DNA from: Episyrphus balteatus | Lineage: Eukaryota > Arthropoda > Insecta > Diptera > Syrphidae | DNA: 64,000 bases | NCBI RefSeq assembly: GCF_945859705.1 | Contig: NC_079136.1 | Coordinates: 82,646,867-82,710,866, forward strand | Direction: 5' to 3' | Shown here: piece by piece, positions 1 through 11,640 of the stretch | Layout of the letters: each line of letters begins with the position of its first letter | Numbering within the stretch: the stretch's first letter is position 1 | Notes under the pieces: generated by a model | What the model was told of the DNA's origin: nothing | Database searches by the model: none | The model's input: only the letters and a program-made list of their open reading frames with translations | Program-made: the position numbers and the translations under genes

Positions 1-16
1 GCAAGAATACTCAGCA

Positions 17-577
17 ATGGGCGAGCCCACAATATCAAATATAAATTTAGTAAGAGGCAATATAATAAATACAACAGAAGAGTCAGGCGCCTCAGTAGGT
101 GGCTTTAGTAACAGTAACAGTAATACAACAGGGTGCAGAGTAGGCACTACGTCGTCGTCGTCTTTATCGAGAGCAACGACTGTCAATAATTCTAGTGGGT
201 TATTAAATAGTATTGGTGTTGGTTTGGGTAGCAGTAGTAGCAGCAGCTTTATGGCGCCAACAAGCGGAGACAGTAACAGTAGCACAACAACAATGCAAAA
301 TAGTATTGGTGTTAGTGGAAGTGCCACAGCTGGTGGCATAGTTGGCAGTGGACTTGGTGGAAGTTCCTATCAAATTGGAACAGGATGGGAGGAATTCTGT
401 GACCGACATGCCCGAGCGGCAGCAACAGATTTTGCCAAATCCTGCATTAATTATATTAACACTAATCTAATTGACGATGGACGCATTATTTCGCATAGGA
501 ATTTTATGCAAAAATTTCTCGATTCATTTGGCGAGTGCTTTGAGGTGGAATTTACTCGCAGAAGAAATCATTTAAAG
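17..577 (+). CDS. Lnk: Lnk exon 1 in window (N-terminus and Phe-zipper)
   Basis: This exon encodes 187 codons and ends at the donor AAAG|GTGGGT (GT at 578-579). The first 120 residues are low-complexity Ser/Gly/Asn/Thr. The SH2B dimerisation domain then begins at Trp124 and runs to the donor (FTRRRNHLK). The open frame continues past the splice site to about 670, but that part is intron and does not resemble the family. Confidence 0.9.
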
Positions 578-3500
578 GTGGGTGTTTTGTTTTTTTTTGT
601 GGATTTTAAATTGTTTAAATTTTGTTCGTTATTTAAATTGGATTGTTGTTTACTTTTCAGTGTGATTTGAATATTAGACTGAGGTGTTTTATGAAATCTG
701 AAATTGACAATTTATCTATTATTTAGGCTATCGGTGTTGAAGGTAAAATAAAATATATTATGTGACGTGTTACACCTACCTTTTTGTAAAGCCAATACAT
801 TTTTTCTTTATATTATTTTCAAATAAAGTTATTTTAGGGAATAGTTTTTGAAAAATTTATTTTCAATTTCAAAATTTTGAAAAAAAAATTCAAGCTATTC
901 ATTGGTTTTAAGGGGTCGGTTATAGCGATCAGGAAAATGTATCAGGAAAAAAGAAACAGTATGAAATTGAATATTTTTTCCTGATGGTCGTTTATAGCGA
1001 TTAGGAAAGCTTAAGTCAGTTTTCACACACAAAATCTACCTACACTCTTTTTTTCCTGATTGAAATACACACGATAATGTTTTTCGATTACAGTGGAGCA
1101 GGAAAAATTTGAAACACTTAAGGGGAACGATTTATTTCATTTTGTTTCAAATGTCAATTAGCTCGAACGAAAAATAAATTTGCATCAGGAAAACAAATAA
1201 ATATTTACATTAAAAAAAAAATTGTTCCATTGTAAATTTTCTTTTCGAAACAAATTTTTTGAGGCATTTATAACACTGGCCAACAAATTTCAACTTTTTA
1301 AAATTTTCCAGAAAGATTTATATCTAATTTTATAGATTTTTTTTATTTGTTCAGTAGGTTCAAAAATTATATTGGTTTCTTTCTAGCAGCTCTATTTTTT
1401 GAAATATTTAATTTTTCATATTTGGGAATCATAATAATTTTTCAGTTTTCCTTACTTTGAGCGTTTATTAGAATTTTCAAGAAAAGTTTATATTAAAATT
1501 AATGTATTTATGGTCAGTAAACCTAAAAATCAAATTCATTTATTTCTAGGAGCTCTATTTTTTGAAATATTTAAATTTTCCACATTATGGGGGTAATTTC
1601 GTACTAATTTTAAAACTACATATGCTTATTTTAACTGTTTGTTAACATTTTGCAGAAAATTTTTTGTCGAACCTAATGCATGGGTTCACTAAGCCTAAAA
1701 ATTACACTGGTTGCTTTCTAGGAGCTCTAGGTTTTTAGATATTTTCATTTTTCACATTTTGGGGGTGATTTCATACTATTTTGTTTAGATTTTATTATTA
1801 CAAGCGTTTTCAAAGTTTTCTTGGAAAAATTTATTTCGAATGTATTGTGTTTCGGCTCAGTAAGTAAAATAAAAATTCAAAAAAAAATTGTATGAATTTC
1901 TATGCCTTTTCATGAATGAATAATTTGAGAACTAGAGCTGCTAGAAAAAAAAACTGATGTTGTTTTCGGAATCAGCACCCTAAATTTAATAAGAAATGAT
2001 AAACAACGGTCTGGAAATTTTTTATGTGTTGGGCAGTGATAATCGATTGGTATAGCATTTGTGTTTCAAATCGAATTAAAACATCACAAAATAAGTATTT
2101 GAAAATTTTTCCTGATTCATTTTCCTGATCGCTATAAATTGGCCAAAGATTGGCTTCCCACTTTGTTGACAGATAAAATTAGATGTCATCAATGTAATTG
2201 TCAAATGTAACAGGAAAAAAATGTACAGCCAATTTTCACTCAAAAATTTTGCCGACTTCTTGCAAACGTATGACCTCGTCTAAACACACAATTTTTCTTA
2301 TTATTATTCAAATAATTGGATGATGTTCTTCTTTTTATTCGTCATTGAGAAAAATTGAAAGTATTTTTTTTTTTTCTTAACCCCGAGAATGAATGCAGGA
2401 ATAGAAAAAGAGTTGCTAAAATAACAAAGAAAAAACAAAAAATAAGAAAGAATTTTTTGAATTGTTTTTTGTTTTTTAGCAAAAAGAATTAGTTAATAAC
2501 GGTCCAAAAAATATTTTTTTTTTTATATGAGATGTAGGATTTTATTTGCCATAGTACTCGTATTTTTTTAAAATCAAAACCGTTGAACCGTTTTGAAGAT
2601 AACCATCCTTTTCCATTTTGGTTGTATGGCAAGTATCGTTAATTTTGGTCCTTAAAACAAATTTCCAGTTTCCTGTCTAGGAAATCTGGCAAACGCATAA
2701 GTACCAACTTTGAACTAAATTGATTTGTGTGATTGTTATTTCGAGTTAGATTTTTTTACGAATCCCAAACTTGACCAGTACCTTCATGTCGCATGTAAAA
2801 ATCGGGCCAGGGAACAAATATACTCTCTAGATATTCGCTTTTGCTCTTAAATTTTGTATTTATGTTTTTTTTTCCACAACCCAATGATTTCATAAAAACT
2901 TCCTTCTAAAATAAAATTTCATACCCTCTCAACCTTGTAAACAGACAATTTTAAATGGGAAGACAAAAAATTGTTGGTCGACTTTCTACCACTGATTTGT
3001 CTAATATTGTCAACAAAATCTAGTCCACTTTTATAAAAACATTAAGGGCGGAATTCATAGTCGTCACTCAAGTTGAGAAATATCTTAGGCATTCGCTCAA
3101 GCACTGGAGTTGAAATTTTTTTCAAGTAAACGTCTGAGAAGTCTTTTTTACTTGAGGAAACGGTTGACATTAAAAGGCAAGTGTCATTGCGAGCGTTTGG
3201 TTTTTGTATTTAACAATTAAAATTTTTACCAATTTTAAAATAAAATAAATGAATCGCGAATATTTGTTTGAGTTGTACGAGTTGAAAGACGAATTCGACG
3301 AGTATGTTGGCGAATTATTAAAAAAAATGTTTTTTTTTGACAGTTAATTCAAATCAGTCAAATTTTCGAGTTTGAGAAAAAAATTTCCTCAAGACGAGAT
3401 TTTTCTTTACTCAAGTGACAGCGCTATTTTCAATTCCCTTGAGCGATTGCTTGAAATATTTCTCAACTTACTGGAGTTGAGAGATAATCTTAACTCGAGT

Positions 3501-6500
3501 AACGACTATGAATTCCGCTCTAATAGATTAACCAAAGTAAACAAAATAAGTTGACCTTTTTCGCTTGAATCTGATAATATTGATAAAATAGCGAGGTACT
3601 GTATTAGGATAAAAGTGATTATCTCATGGTCAGATAATCGCGCCATTATGAAATTCGCAATGAATCGTATATCATTTTCAACTTTCTCTTATTGCGGGCA
3701 AAATTGACAAAGTATGATTATGAAATTGACTTCTTGAAGCAATCACCTGTACTGACCGGCAACAATATCATTTTCATTTCATAATCAGCCTAATTATGAA
3801 ATTTATTTATGAAGCATTAAAAATATTTCATTCAAATACATTATGCCAAAAAAAAAAAACAAAATTGATGTTGATAACGCTTGTATTATTTAATATTTGA
3901 TATTATGATGTACCATCTATGTATGTCAATACAGATCATATTGTGTGGGATATACATACATACAACCATTGAACAGAAAAGATATGTCCTGAAATATAAT
4001 TTAACTTTATTTATTTTTATTTCCTAATTTTCAGGCTGGCAATGGAACCGCTGTCGTTCCAGAAGAAAGTGATATATCCGAAGAACAAGCTTCGCCTAAA
4101 ATTTTTCCTAAAGCATTTTTCCGCCGACTATCGTTCAAAGGATTACGCAAAGGAAAGGTTAGAATTTTATTTTCGCATACCTTATTAAACCATTAACCTC
4201 AAAAAAACAGGGGCATTTTTTAAAAACGCAATTGAAATTTAGAATTTTCTCTTTTTACAGGCATTGTTTCATAGAAATTCAGATGATTTAGATGCCACAA
4301 CAAGCAGTAGCAGTCGGGCAAATAAAACTAAATTAGCTAAAATTGTTGTTGAATGCCGCAAGGAGGGTATTGTTAGTTTTTTAACACCTGAAAGCTTAGA
4401 TCAGCCATCAGCAGGTGCTCAAAAATGGGAGAAATGTCGACTGGCATTAGTTAAGGCTGTAGGTGGTTATATGCTGGAATTTTATTCTCCACCAAAATCT
4501 CAAAAGGTAATTTTTAAAACAACTTTAAAACTTAAATTAAGAAGATTCATTTACAAATTTGATTTAATTTGAAAATGTATTTCTTTTAGCCAAAAAGTGG
4601 TGTTTTTTGTTTCCTAATATCAGAAGCTCGTGAGACAACCGCATTAGAAATGCCCGATCATGAGAATACATTTGTACTCAAAGCAGACAACAATATGGAA
4701 TATGTCATTGAAGCCCACGATACAGATGACATGCGCAGTTGGCTAGCGACTATTCGCTATTGCATGCGTAGTCCTCCAACGCAACAGCCAACACTTGAAA
4801 TGTCTTCTGATGCTGGATCAGGAACACCAGGAATGCAAAATTCATCTAATGCAAATACATCGAACACCATTAATCCGGCTACAAGCCATCAGCATCCATC
4901 GGCATTCATCAGTAACAATGCAACATCACAGCCTATTAATGTTCCAACGACTTCTGCTACAAGTGATACCCTAAATTCGGTTAGTGAAGGAGGTGCCAGC
5001 AGTCCAGTACCTGAAATACCGCCACGACGTCAAGGCGAACAACGTCTGTCGGCATCGAGCAATTTTGAATTGACCGAAGGTGATCTGGAAGGTTCCGAAC
5101 TTAATGTAGCCGATTTGACAGCAGAAATGCGTCAATATCCTTGGTTCCATGGAACGTTGCCCAGATCGGAAGCAGCACGAATGGTGCTTCATTCAGAGGC
5201 AGCTGGACATGGCTTTTTCCTAGTGCGACAAAGTGAGACCCGAAAGGGTGAATTTGTGCTCACATTTAATTTCCAAGGCAGAGCGAAACATCTTCGAATG
5301 ACGCTTACTGAATCGGGTCAGTGTAGAGTGCAGCATTTGTGGTTTCCATCAATACAGGAAATGCTCGAACATTTTCGACACAATCCAATTCCATTGGAAT
5401 CAGGCGGTACATCAGATGTTACATTGACCGATTGGGTTTACAACAGAGGCATGCCATACAGTGGAGGAGGAGGAGAAAACTTTATTTCTGATGGAGGGGC
5501 GAGCAGCGGTCATCCGCAACAACATCCATCCCCCAGACATGTGAGATAGCCAAAATTTTGGAGTCAATTCAGTGTCAGTGATGCTTTTATTGTTTTTATT
5601 TTAATTTTATTTTTTTATTTAAAATTTTTTATTGATTTTTATTTATTTTTTTTTATTTTATTTTCCATTGACAAAAGAAACAGTTTCAAATTTTTTGTAC
5701 AAACTGGTTACTTATTCCTTACCTCCTGAATTCTTTTAAACAAGAAAAAAGAAATAGATCTAAGGCGAATTATGAGAATCGGGCAGGGAATTTTTATTAT
5801 TGACCTATTCCATATTGAAGTCCTCAATGATTCTTTTGTTTGTTTGTATCATCATAATTTTGTATCCCGAGTAGTGAAATGTTAAAATGGTTACATTTCT
5901 AGAGCAATCAATTAGGTTAATTATCGAGCCATACTTACAAAAAAGATTTCATTCATGCTTTTTGGTTACATGCACAAAAGATAAAAAAAATCACTCGTTA
6001 AGAGTTTTTATCCCGAAGTTTTCCCATAGCTAAAGAACTTTTGTGAACAGATTTAAAGTAATTTGTTTTCTTCTTGGAACCATTCATTAAGAAAGTCTTG
6101 TAATTGTCTTACCCTTTTTAAGTTAATCGAACAGGAAAATCCTATTCACATTCCAAAAATCTCTGGCTATAACCTTTTCAGTAGAGCTGATCGACAGTGC
6201 TCTTTTTTGAGCGGAACCACAGGCTTTCATTCATTGTTTCGACTGTTGTTTTGTTTTAGCGTATACTGGGTATACTGGTGGACTCAAGTCTCGTACAAGG
6301 GTTAAAAATCGTCAATGAAATTGGGCTACTAGTGTGCTATTATGTTGTTTTGAAAACAGAATACCTACGTTATAGTACGATGAAATAGACAGAATGAGTA
6401 CTAACATTTTTAGAAACCTTCCTACTACGCCGGAGCCGACAACTTCATATGCCATTTTAATTTTGATTGCATTATTTATTTATTTTTTGTCATTGACGAG

Positions 6501-8786
6501 TTAAGAGTTCAGGTTTTTAACGTGGAATGCGATTTTTTCTGAGCTCGTAGTTCTGATCGATTTCTGAACAAAAAAGATACACAATTTTATTTATAGTTTT
6601 TGTGGGTCCTCCATTTTGGACTCTTTTTTTTGGTATGAACTCCAATTATAAAACTTATAAATTTTACGTTTGTGGCGTATCCATTTTATATTAATTTAAA
6701 ACATTTAAAATGTAATAGCCAGAAATTCACCAACAAAGACGCCAATCATCGTCAACGACTTCCTAATTTTACTAGCGTTAACATTGTCAGGCAGTAAGAC
6801 ACCTTTGCATCATTAGTATTTTTTTTTCGGCATCAACCTTAACTTAACCTTAAAAACTTAATAATTGCCTCAAAAAAGTTGGAAAAAAAAAGAAAAAATA
6901 CATTTTAATATTTTAAAGTTGAATAACTTCGAAACGCGGCGGTTTATGAAAATTAATAAGATCTTTTTTAATACTAATATTAAGGGCTGTAATTTTTACA
7001 GATTTTTTTTTGAATCAGTCTAATTGTACAACCTGAAATCAATTTACAAATAATTTCTTCTTTTTTCTCTTAATTTTCTTACCTGTCTATTTTCATAGTT
7101 CAATGCTTGCTCTTCCCACTTCACAATATAAATATTCATTGTCCATCGTCATTCTGCACAAGCGGACGAGCTTGGGTGGGATGTCCACAGTAGACATGCC
7201 CACATTATACAGCTCGTAGATATTTTTTTTTAGTCACTTATATTTTTACTTCCGATGGGCCCTGTAGACAAAGTAAATAATTCGAAAAAAATGGAACAAT
7301 CAGATGATAGAGAATGTGAAAAAGTGGGTCCCTCAATTCAGTCTGTCTGCCTCTATCTCAAGCTACGGCCATAACCATTGTAGCGATTTAGTTCAAACTC
7401 GGTAATACTAAAATATATCCAAAATGGAAAAGCTCATTTCTCTCAAAAAACGGTTCTAACGGTCCTACTTTTGAAATCAAAAACATATTTTTTTTAAACC
7501 ATGTTTTTGATTTCTGACTTTCACGTATACCATTTAACTGATTTCAACGAAAATATTATCTAAGTTATTGGATTTCGTATCATATCTTTCTAGATGTTAG
7601 AAAGGATACTGAGTTGTGAGTTGTGGTCACAAAACCAGGTTTTCGTGACGGTTTCAGTACCAGTACCGATGCATCTGTAAAGAAATGATGTGAACTTTCT
7701 CCAAAATGATTCATTCTATTTCTAAGGGCAAGGTGGTTAGAAAAACAAGAATCTTCAAACTCAGAATCTTTAATTACCAAGTTTATTTGTGTTTTTGTTA
7801 AAGATTTCCTTGTTATTATTTTTTGCATGTGATCTTTCGTTTATTTACAACAGATATCTTTCTCTCAATTAAAAGTTAGTTTAAGATTCATCCATCCAAC
7901 GACCTTCCCTCATCCATTGCCTCATTAAGTTTTTGTTTTATGGATAATATTTGGGTCGCGATAATCAAAACTGTAATAGGGTTGGCATCCAACATTAATT
8001 TTTTCGAAATTTTGTGTTTGAAAAATTAACAGACCTATAGTATTTTGCCCACTTAAGAATTTTAGCGCGGATCTTGATTAGGGAAGGTCGACGTATGGCG
8101 AGATCTTGTTCTAATAGCTGGGCATTTGATTAAATTCAAATGAAACAAAAAATAATAGAGTCAAACTGTTTTTTTTTCCCTTAAAAGTTATTTTAAATTT
8201 ATTTATGAACTTGTAGACAACGTTAAACTTTACTTGTTATTATAAAAATCTAATCTTAAAAACACACACACACGCAGATTTTGCTTAATTATTTTTTTTT
8301 ATTTTTCATTTCTATTTTTTACAACAGGATCAACAAGTTATCACAATGAATGGAAGTGTTCGTCTTAAGACATGTGATATTGAACTGCCATTGGTACATC
8401 ATTTGCCTAATAATTTTAATAATAACAATAACTATAACCATCAACAACAACATTCAAATAACATCAATAATAATAATAATAGAAATTCACCAAGTTTCCA
8501 AGTGAATGTCTTGCAATTGCATGGTCATCAGCAAAATTCATCACATCATCAACAACTTCATCATCATCTACTTCAACAGCAACAACAACAGCAGCAACAA
8601 CAACTACAACAACAACAAAATCAACATCATCAGCAGCAACAACAACAGCATCATGTACCAACAATTCCATCAGCTCCACCATCCCAACAACAACAACATC
8701 AACAGCATCAATCACAGACACAAGGTGGTGCAAATAATGAAGTTGAAATTGGAAGAGCAGTGGATAATCAATATAGTTTTGTATAA
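17..8786 (+). CDS. Lnk: Lnk, SH2B-family adaptor (five-exon gene model)
   Basis: The gene model joins 17-577, 4035-4157, 4261-4506, 4590-5540 and 8328-8786. Every junction is phase 0 with GT-AG sites, giving 779 residues from the ATG at 17. Domains in order: a Ser/Asn/Gly-rich N-terminus; an SH2B Phe-zipper dimerisation domain from about residue 123 (GWEEFCDRHARAAATDFA); a PH domain at about 250-368; a Pro/Ser/Asn linker; an SH2 domain at about 493-592 with the FLVRQS phosphotyrosine motif (Arg523); and a Gln/His/Asn-rich tail ending RAVDNQYSFV. That ending matches the motif by which APS/SH2B proteins bind the Cbl TKB domain when the Tyr is phosphorylated. Known family role: a cytoplasmic/membrane adaptor downstream of the insulin receptor and other tyrosine kinases. 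The reading frame is open to the window edge upstream of the ATG, so the true start could lie outside. Confidence 0.93.
914..2144. mobile_element. Non-coding DNA transposon/MITE-like element with terminal inverted repeats
   Basis: The left end (TATAGCGATCAGGAAAATG, then ATCAGGAAAA) at about 920-951 reappears as its reverse complement at about 2107-2137, roughly 31 of 32 bases alike. A looser match (GGTCGG against GGCCAA) extends both ends outward. No transposase ORF is present. A second, inward copy of the end motif (TTTATAGCGATTAGGAAA) sits near 990, which suggests a nested or rearranged copy. I could not fix a target-site duplication, so the outer limits are approximate. Confidence 0.7.
1310..1850. 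repeat. Three diverged direct repeats of about 165-175 bp
   Basis: The motif TTCTAG(C/G)AGCTCTA followed by a TTTTTGAAATATTT-like stretch recurs at about 1381, 1543 and 1717. Each copy is preceded by a 'cagtaag/ctaagcctaaaaatta'-like segment. The copies are clearly diverged and lie inside the inverted-repeat element of Lnk intron 1. Confidence 0.65.
3046..3520. mobile_element. 475-bp MITE with TAA target duplication
   Basis: The left end GGGCGGAATTCATAGTCGTC and the reverse complement of the right end (GAGCGGAATTCATAGTCGTT) form near-perfect terminal repeats. They continue inward as diverged ACTC(A/G)AGTT motifs. TAA flanks both sides (3043-3045 and 3521-3523). A 3-bp TAA duplication is typical of PIF/Harbinger-type elements. 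No transposase is encoded, so this is a non-autonomous element in Lnk intron 1. Confidence 0.8.
4035..4157 (+). CDS. Lnk: Lnk exon 2 (Phe-zipper to PH linker)
   Basis: Forty-one codons lie between TTTTCAG and AAAG|GTTAGA. This exon is not an ATG-started ORF and is found from splice sites plus homology. It contains PKAFFRRLSFKGLRKGK, which matches the basic stretch before the PH domain in SH2B proteins. Confidence 0.9.
4261..4506 (+). CDS. Lnk: Lnk exon 3 (first half of the PH domain)
   Basis: Eighty-two codons lie between CTTTTTACAG and CAAAAG|GTAATT. The exon begins ALFHRNSDD, then a Ser-rich linker, and enters the PH domain at about AKIVVECRKEG. It includes the conserved WEKCRLALVKAVGGYMLEFY strands. 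Confidence 0.92.
4590..5540 (+). CDS. Lnk: Lnk exon 4 (second half of PH, linker, complete SH2)
   Basis: The exon has 317 codons. It starts PKSGVFCFLISEARETTALE after TTCTTTTAG and completes the PH domain (MRSWLATIRYC). It then crosses a Thr/Ser/Asn/Pro linker containing EIPPRR and encodes the SH2 domain (YPWFHGTLPRSEAA to TLTDWVYNRG). The donor is CAT|GTGAGA at 5541. If unspliced, the frame stops at 5547-5549 after three more codons, which would give a short isoform lacking the Cbl-binding tail. Confidence 0.93.
5541..8327 (+). other. Lnk intron 4 (2.8 kb), no recognised element
   Basis: This AT-rich intron lies between the GTGAGA donor and the TTTTTTACAACAG acceptor. Short ORFs inside it (for example 6063-6305 + and 7580-7828 -) have no recognisable domain and look like chance. 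I see no inverted or tandem repeats of note. Confidence 0.75.
8328..8786 (+). CDS. Lnk: Lnk terminal exon (poly-Gln/His/Asn tail with Cbl-binding motif)
   Basis: The exon has 152 codons and a TAA stop. It begins DQQVITMNGSVRLKTCDIE, a segment following the SH2 domain, and then runs through Asn, Gln and His repeats (CAA/CAG/CAT-rich, about 8405-8710). It closes with EIGRAVDNQYSFV. RAVxNQY(S/T) is the known Cbl-TKB-binding sequence of the APS/SH2B family, which supports this exon although the splice is 2.8 kb long. The many overlapping ORFs in other frames here come from the trinucleotide repeats. Confidence 0.88.
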   Translation, partial: DQQVITMNGSVRLKTCDIELPLVHHLPNNFNNNNNYNHQQQHSNNINNNNNRNSPSFQVNVLQLHGHQQNSSHHQQLHHHLLQQQQQQQQQQLQQQQNQHHQQQQQQHHVPTIPSAPPSQQQQHQQHQSQTQGGANNEVEIGRAVDNQYSFV

Positions 8787-10194
8787 ATCAACAATAACCA
8801 ACAACAACAGAACAAAACTAAGACAGGTACTAGATTTAATTCTATTGATATGTTTAGATAAAGAAAAGATTATAGTGCAATTTGATAAAATATTAAGTAG
8901 TATAGAAAAATATAATACAAAAAATCGTATATTCCTATAAAAAAAAAAAATTATTAGTCTAATTTATATCTTCTCTAAGATCTCAAAAATACCCGTTTTT
9001 ATCAAAAACTATCGAATCTTTCTTGTGTCAAAATTCACAATTTTGAATAGTTTTTGACCTCGGATATTATTGCGAATGTTGAGAAATATAAAGTTACTAA
9101 TAGAAAGTGAGCTGAGTTATTGTTTAATATCTTCATATAAATCAAAATAATTTGAATCAAATATACAACAAGTCAATCTATAAAAATAAAACGGAACTAA
9201 AATGAAACCAATGAAAGCAAAATAAGAAAATCGTACTCACGAAAGTCTGCAGAATGCAATTACAGTCGTTTTATTGTGTTGTATTTAATCCTTTACGAGC
9301 TTTCCTTAAATTAATTGCATTAAGCCATAATTTTTTTTGCATTTTTTAAAATTTTAATTTATAAAATTTGGTCAAATAAGATTTCGGTGAATTAAGTTTG
9401 CACTGTAATTCTGCATTATTCGGTGATTTAATCTAATCTACAGTAGTTTGTAACGAGTGGTTTCGGCTTAAGACCATCGCTAGTATGATTCATACGCTGT
9501 AGCTCGTCGGTCGTTGAGGTGGTTCGTTCACCTGTAGTTCATCACAAAAGAAAATTTCATACCTGGCTTATTTGTCTTTAAGACATGTGAGAATTTTGCT
9601 ACTCTTCACTGTAAATGGTGTCAAGACGACCCTTACTTAGTTAACATTTAAAATCTAAGCCTGATCACACTCAACATTTTCCCTGTCATCTCTTTCATTA
9701 AATTTACTAAAAACTTCAAAGGGTAACGGCCAAAAGGATTAGGACCTGGTGATGGCATTCGTTAAGAAGAATTTTATAGGGAACTGAAATAGCTTCGATA
9801 TTAGGGTAGGACCGGTTCGAATGTCTGGCGTGTCAGAGAAACGAAAGTCACAACATACACCGATTTTATTAGATACAAAAATAAAAAATTCTATTTTTTT
9901 TAAGGCGCGAATAACTTTTACCATTGGCATACTCATGAGCCCGTAGTTTCTCTTCTATTTCGAATATTTTTGTAAAATTTGTTCAGCATCAGAAGTGATA
10001 TATTGTTAACGAAATAATACAAGTATTTTTTAGTTATTGCATTTAATAAATAATTGGCAGTATTTTTATTTAGCCTCTTAAAAAATGCACTTTTTCATAC
10101 AAAAACTTGAAACAAATTTTTTTTTCTAAAAAAACCAAAAACAAAACTTCATAAACTTAAAGCTAAAATGTACAGGAACAATACAAAATTAACA
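8787..10194. other. Lnk 3' UTR and intergenic sequence
   Basis: No supported gene is present. A candidate polyadenylation signal AATAAA lies near 9185, about 400 bp past the Lnk stop. A slightly GC-richer patch at about 9455-9545 has no recognised identity. The small ORF at 9739-9936 (-) looks like chance. Confidence 0.6.
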
Positions 10195-10860
10195 TTCACC
10201 ACCAGAGGTTTTTTCGTGGCAGTCGGGACAAACCATTATTGCATGTTCCAAACAAAAATAAGTCTTGCAAGAAACGCAATTGTATCGTGTCTTTTAGTAT
10301 TATTAGCCGAAGATTCTGGTCCATCTAACTTACATATATCAGTAATCCTTTGTCTTAGCGATCGCGGCAGACACGTGATATTAGCCCGTTTCCTCAAATG
10401 TACATTAATGAAATCATATGATAAAGCTTCCAAGAATGTTCTGCGGTTGATTTTTTTATTCTGATTATTGAAACCATATATGACGTATGAATTTATACCC
10501 GCTACGTTCATCAGGCTATAAAAAATCACCATCGGCCATTTGTTGGTACCCCTTGCAACATTGTAAGTTGCACACATTTTGTCAACCGTAGAGAGCCTGA
10601 GATGATAATGGATTATAATGCGACAAAAGGAGGCGTAGTCCTTTTGTCGCATTAAAATCCATTATCATCTCAGGCTCTCTTCATTGATTTCTTCATTATC
10701 ATGCATACTTGATACAAGTAGAACATTCTTGTTCTTTTTTGGCACATAGGAAACAAATTTACTCGACATTGGTCGAAGAGAGGTCACTTAAATGCATGAA
10801 AAACATACCGGTTTTGAACAAGTGAAGCAAGTAGGCATCTTGCCCTTGGCACAAAGTTGA
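10195..10860 (-). pseudogene. piggyBac-family transposase remnant A (C-terminal part)
   Basis: Read on the minus strand, this is the C-terminal part of a piggyBac (DDE_Tnp_1_7) transposase. Visible are KKNKNVLLVSSMHD-like residues, then MDFNATKG, then DKMCATYNVARGTNKWPMVI and NVAGINSYVIY. In another frame, after a one-base shift, comes a zinc-finger-like Cys/His end (RYNCVSC, CLEH, CPDC). The reading is broken by that frameshift and by an inverted 41-bp duplication at 10591-10679. The N-terminal half and inverted terminal repeats are not seen. It is a dead copy. Confidence 0.85.
10591..10679. repeat. 41-bp foldback (inverted duplication) inside piggyBac remnant A
   Basis: Arms 10591-10631 and 10639-10679 are reverse complements with one mismatch in 41, separated by a 7-base loop. 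One arm is ordinary transposase coding sequence. The other is its inverted copy, inserted exactly where the conserved GGVDTVDKM stretch should follow. Confidence 0.93.
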
Positions 10861-10874
10861 ATAGTTTTGGGTCT

Positions 10875-11640
10875 TTAATTAAGTGGACATAAATAGCATA
10901 TTTTCCTCTTAATTCTCTTCAGCTTAAGAGATTCCTCACTTTCTGGAGCAACTGGTTGAAGCTTCCGAACCGTACTAATTTGTATCCTCAGTTGTTTAGG
11001 CAGTTTTTTGGTGTAATATCTCTCTTTCATATGGGGCTCACACAAAATCTTCGCAAGCGTTTTCAAAAATACTATTCTCGTCACATTTAAGGCTATTACA
11101 TGGCTATGCTTGATAATATAAGCATTCAATGTACTCATATCCAAGAACCTATAAAAATACAGGCATTGGCCACCGACGAGATCTGCGACTGCTTGAATAA
11201 ACTCAGCACATTTAGTCGACAGAATCCACACCACCTTTTGTACTATTGTAATGAAGATACGAGAATGACAGATTTGTTTTTCTTTGTGAAATAGCTCACC
11301 ATTATCGTATCTTTTGTGAATTCGAATAGCATTGATTCGAGTTGTCTATTTTTGTTAGGTAAGAAGTCTTTCGGAATTTCTCTTTTATTTTTCCTCACGG
11401 TCAGACCTTTGAAAATCATCACATTAACTAGCTCCATTGAAGTGTACTAATTGTCGGTTTTTATGTTACGGTTTGAATTCAAAATGGGCTGGCATAAGCA
11501 AAGACAAGCTTGCACTTGTATTGGAAGTTCCCTTTCTTTCGCTGTCTAAGTAAGGCAATGAGAATTCTTTCCGCAGTACAAATAGGTATTGAGCGCGTAA
11601 TGTGTTTTAGAATCTGCAAGGCATTGCGTATCCGCCCACT
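10875..11640 (-). pseudogene. piggyBac-family transposase remnant B
   Basis: This is a second piggyBac-like copy in the same orientation, directly next to remnant A. On the minus strand it shows, in order: DSKTHYALNTYLYCGK (about 11600), RKNKREIPKDFLPNKN and TKKNKSVILVSS (11437-11243), a STKGGVDSVD segment followed by stop codons (about 11240-11200), and then STLNAYIIKHSH, KILCEPHMKERY and KKLPKQLRI (11234-10875), ending at the start of a Cys-rich tail (KRKICYLC). Stops and frameshifts break it. It is more diverged at the C-terminus than remnant A, so it belongs to a different subfamily or an older insertion. Confidence 0.8.

Larger units (their letters stand above)
578..4034 (+). other. Lnk intron 1 (3.46 kb)
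   Basis: This AT-rich intron runs between the donor at 578 and the acceptor TTTTCAG ending at 4034. It carries an inverted-repeat element (about 914-2144), threefold direct repeats inside that element, and a clean MITE (3046-3520). I see nothing else coding in it. Confidence 0.85.

Noticed and set aside
578..670. Lnk exon 1 continuing past the splice donor
   Set aside because: The frame stays open to 670, but the donor AAAG|GTGGGT and the next in-phase exon fit the SH2B family; the extension does not.
7580..7828. 82-codon minus-strand ORF in Lnk intron 4
   Set aside because: No recognisable domain or splice context; intronic chance frame.
8464..8940. Alternative-frame ORFs across the Lnk poly-Gln tail, both strands
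   Set aside because: Trinucleotide repeats are open in several frames; the Lnk frame ends with the conserved RAVDNQYSFV.
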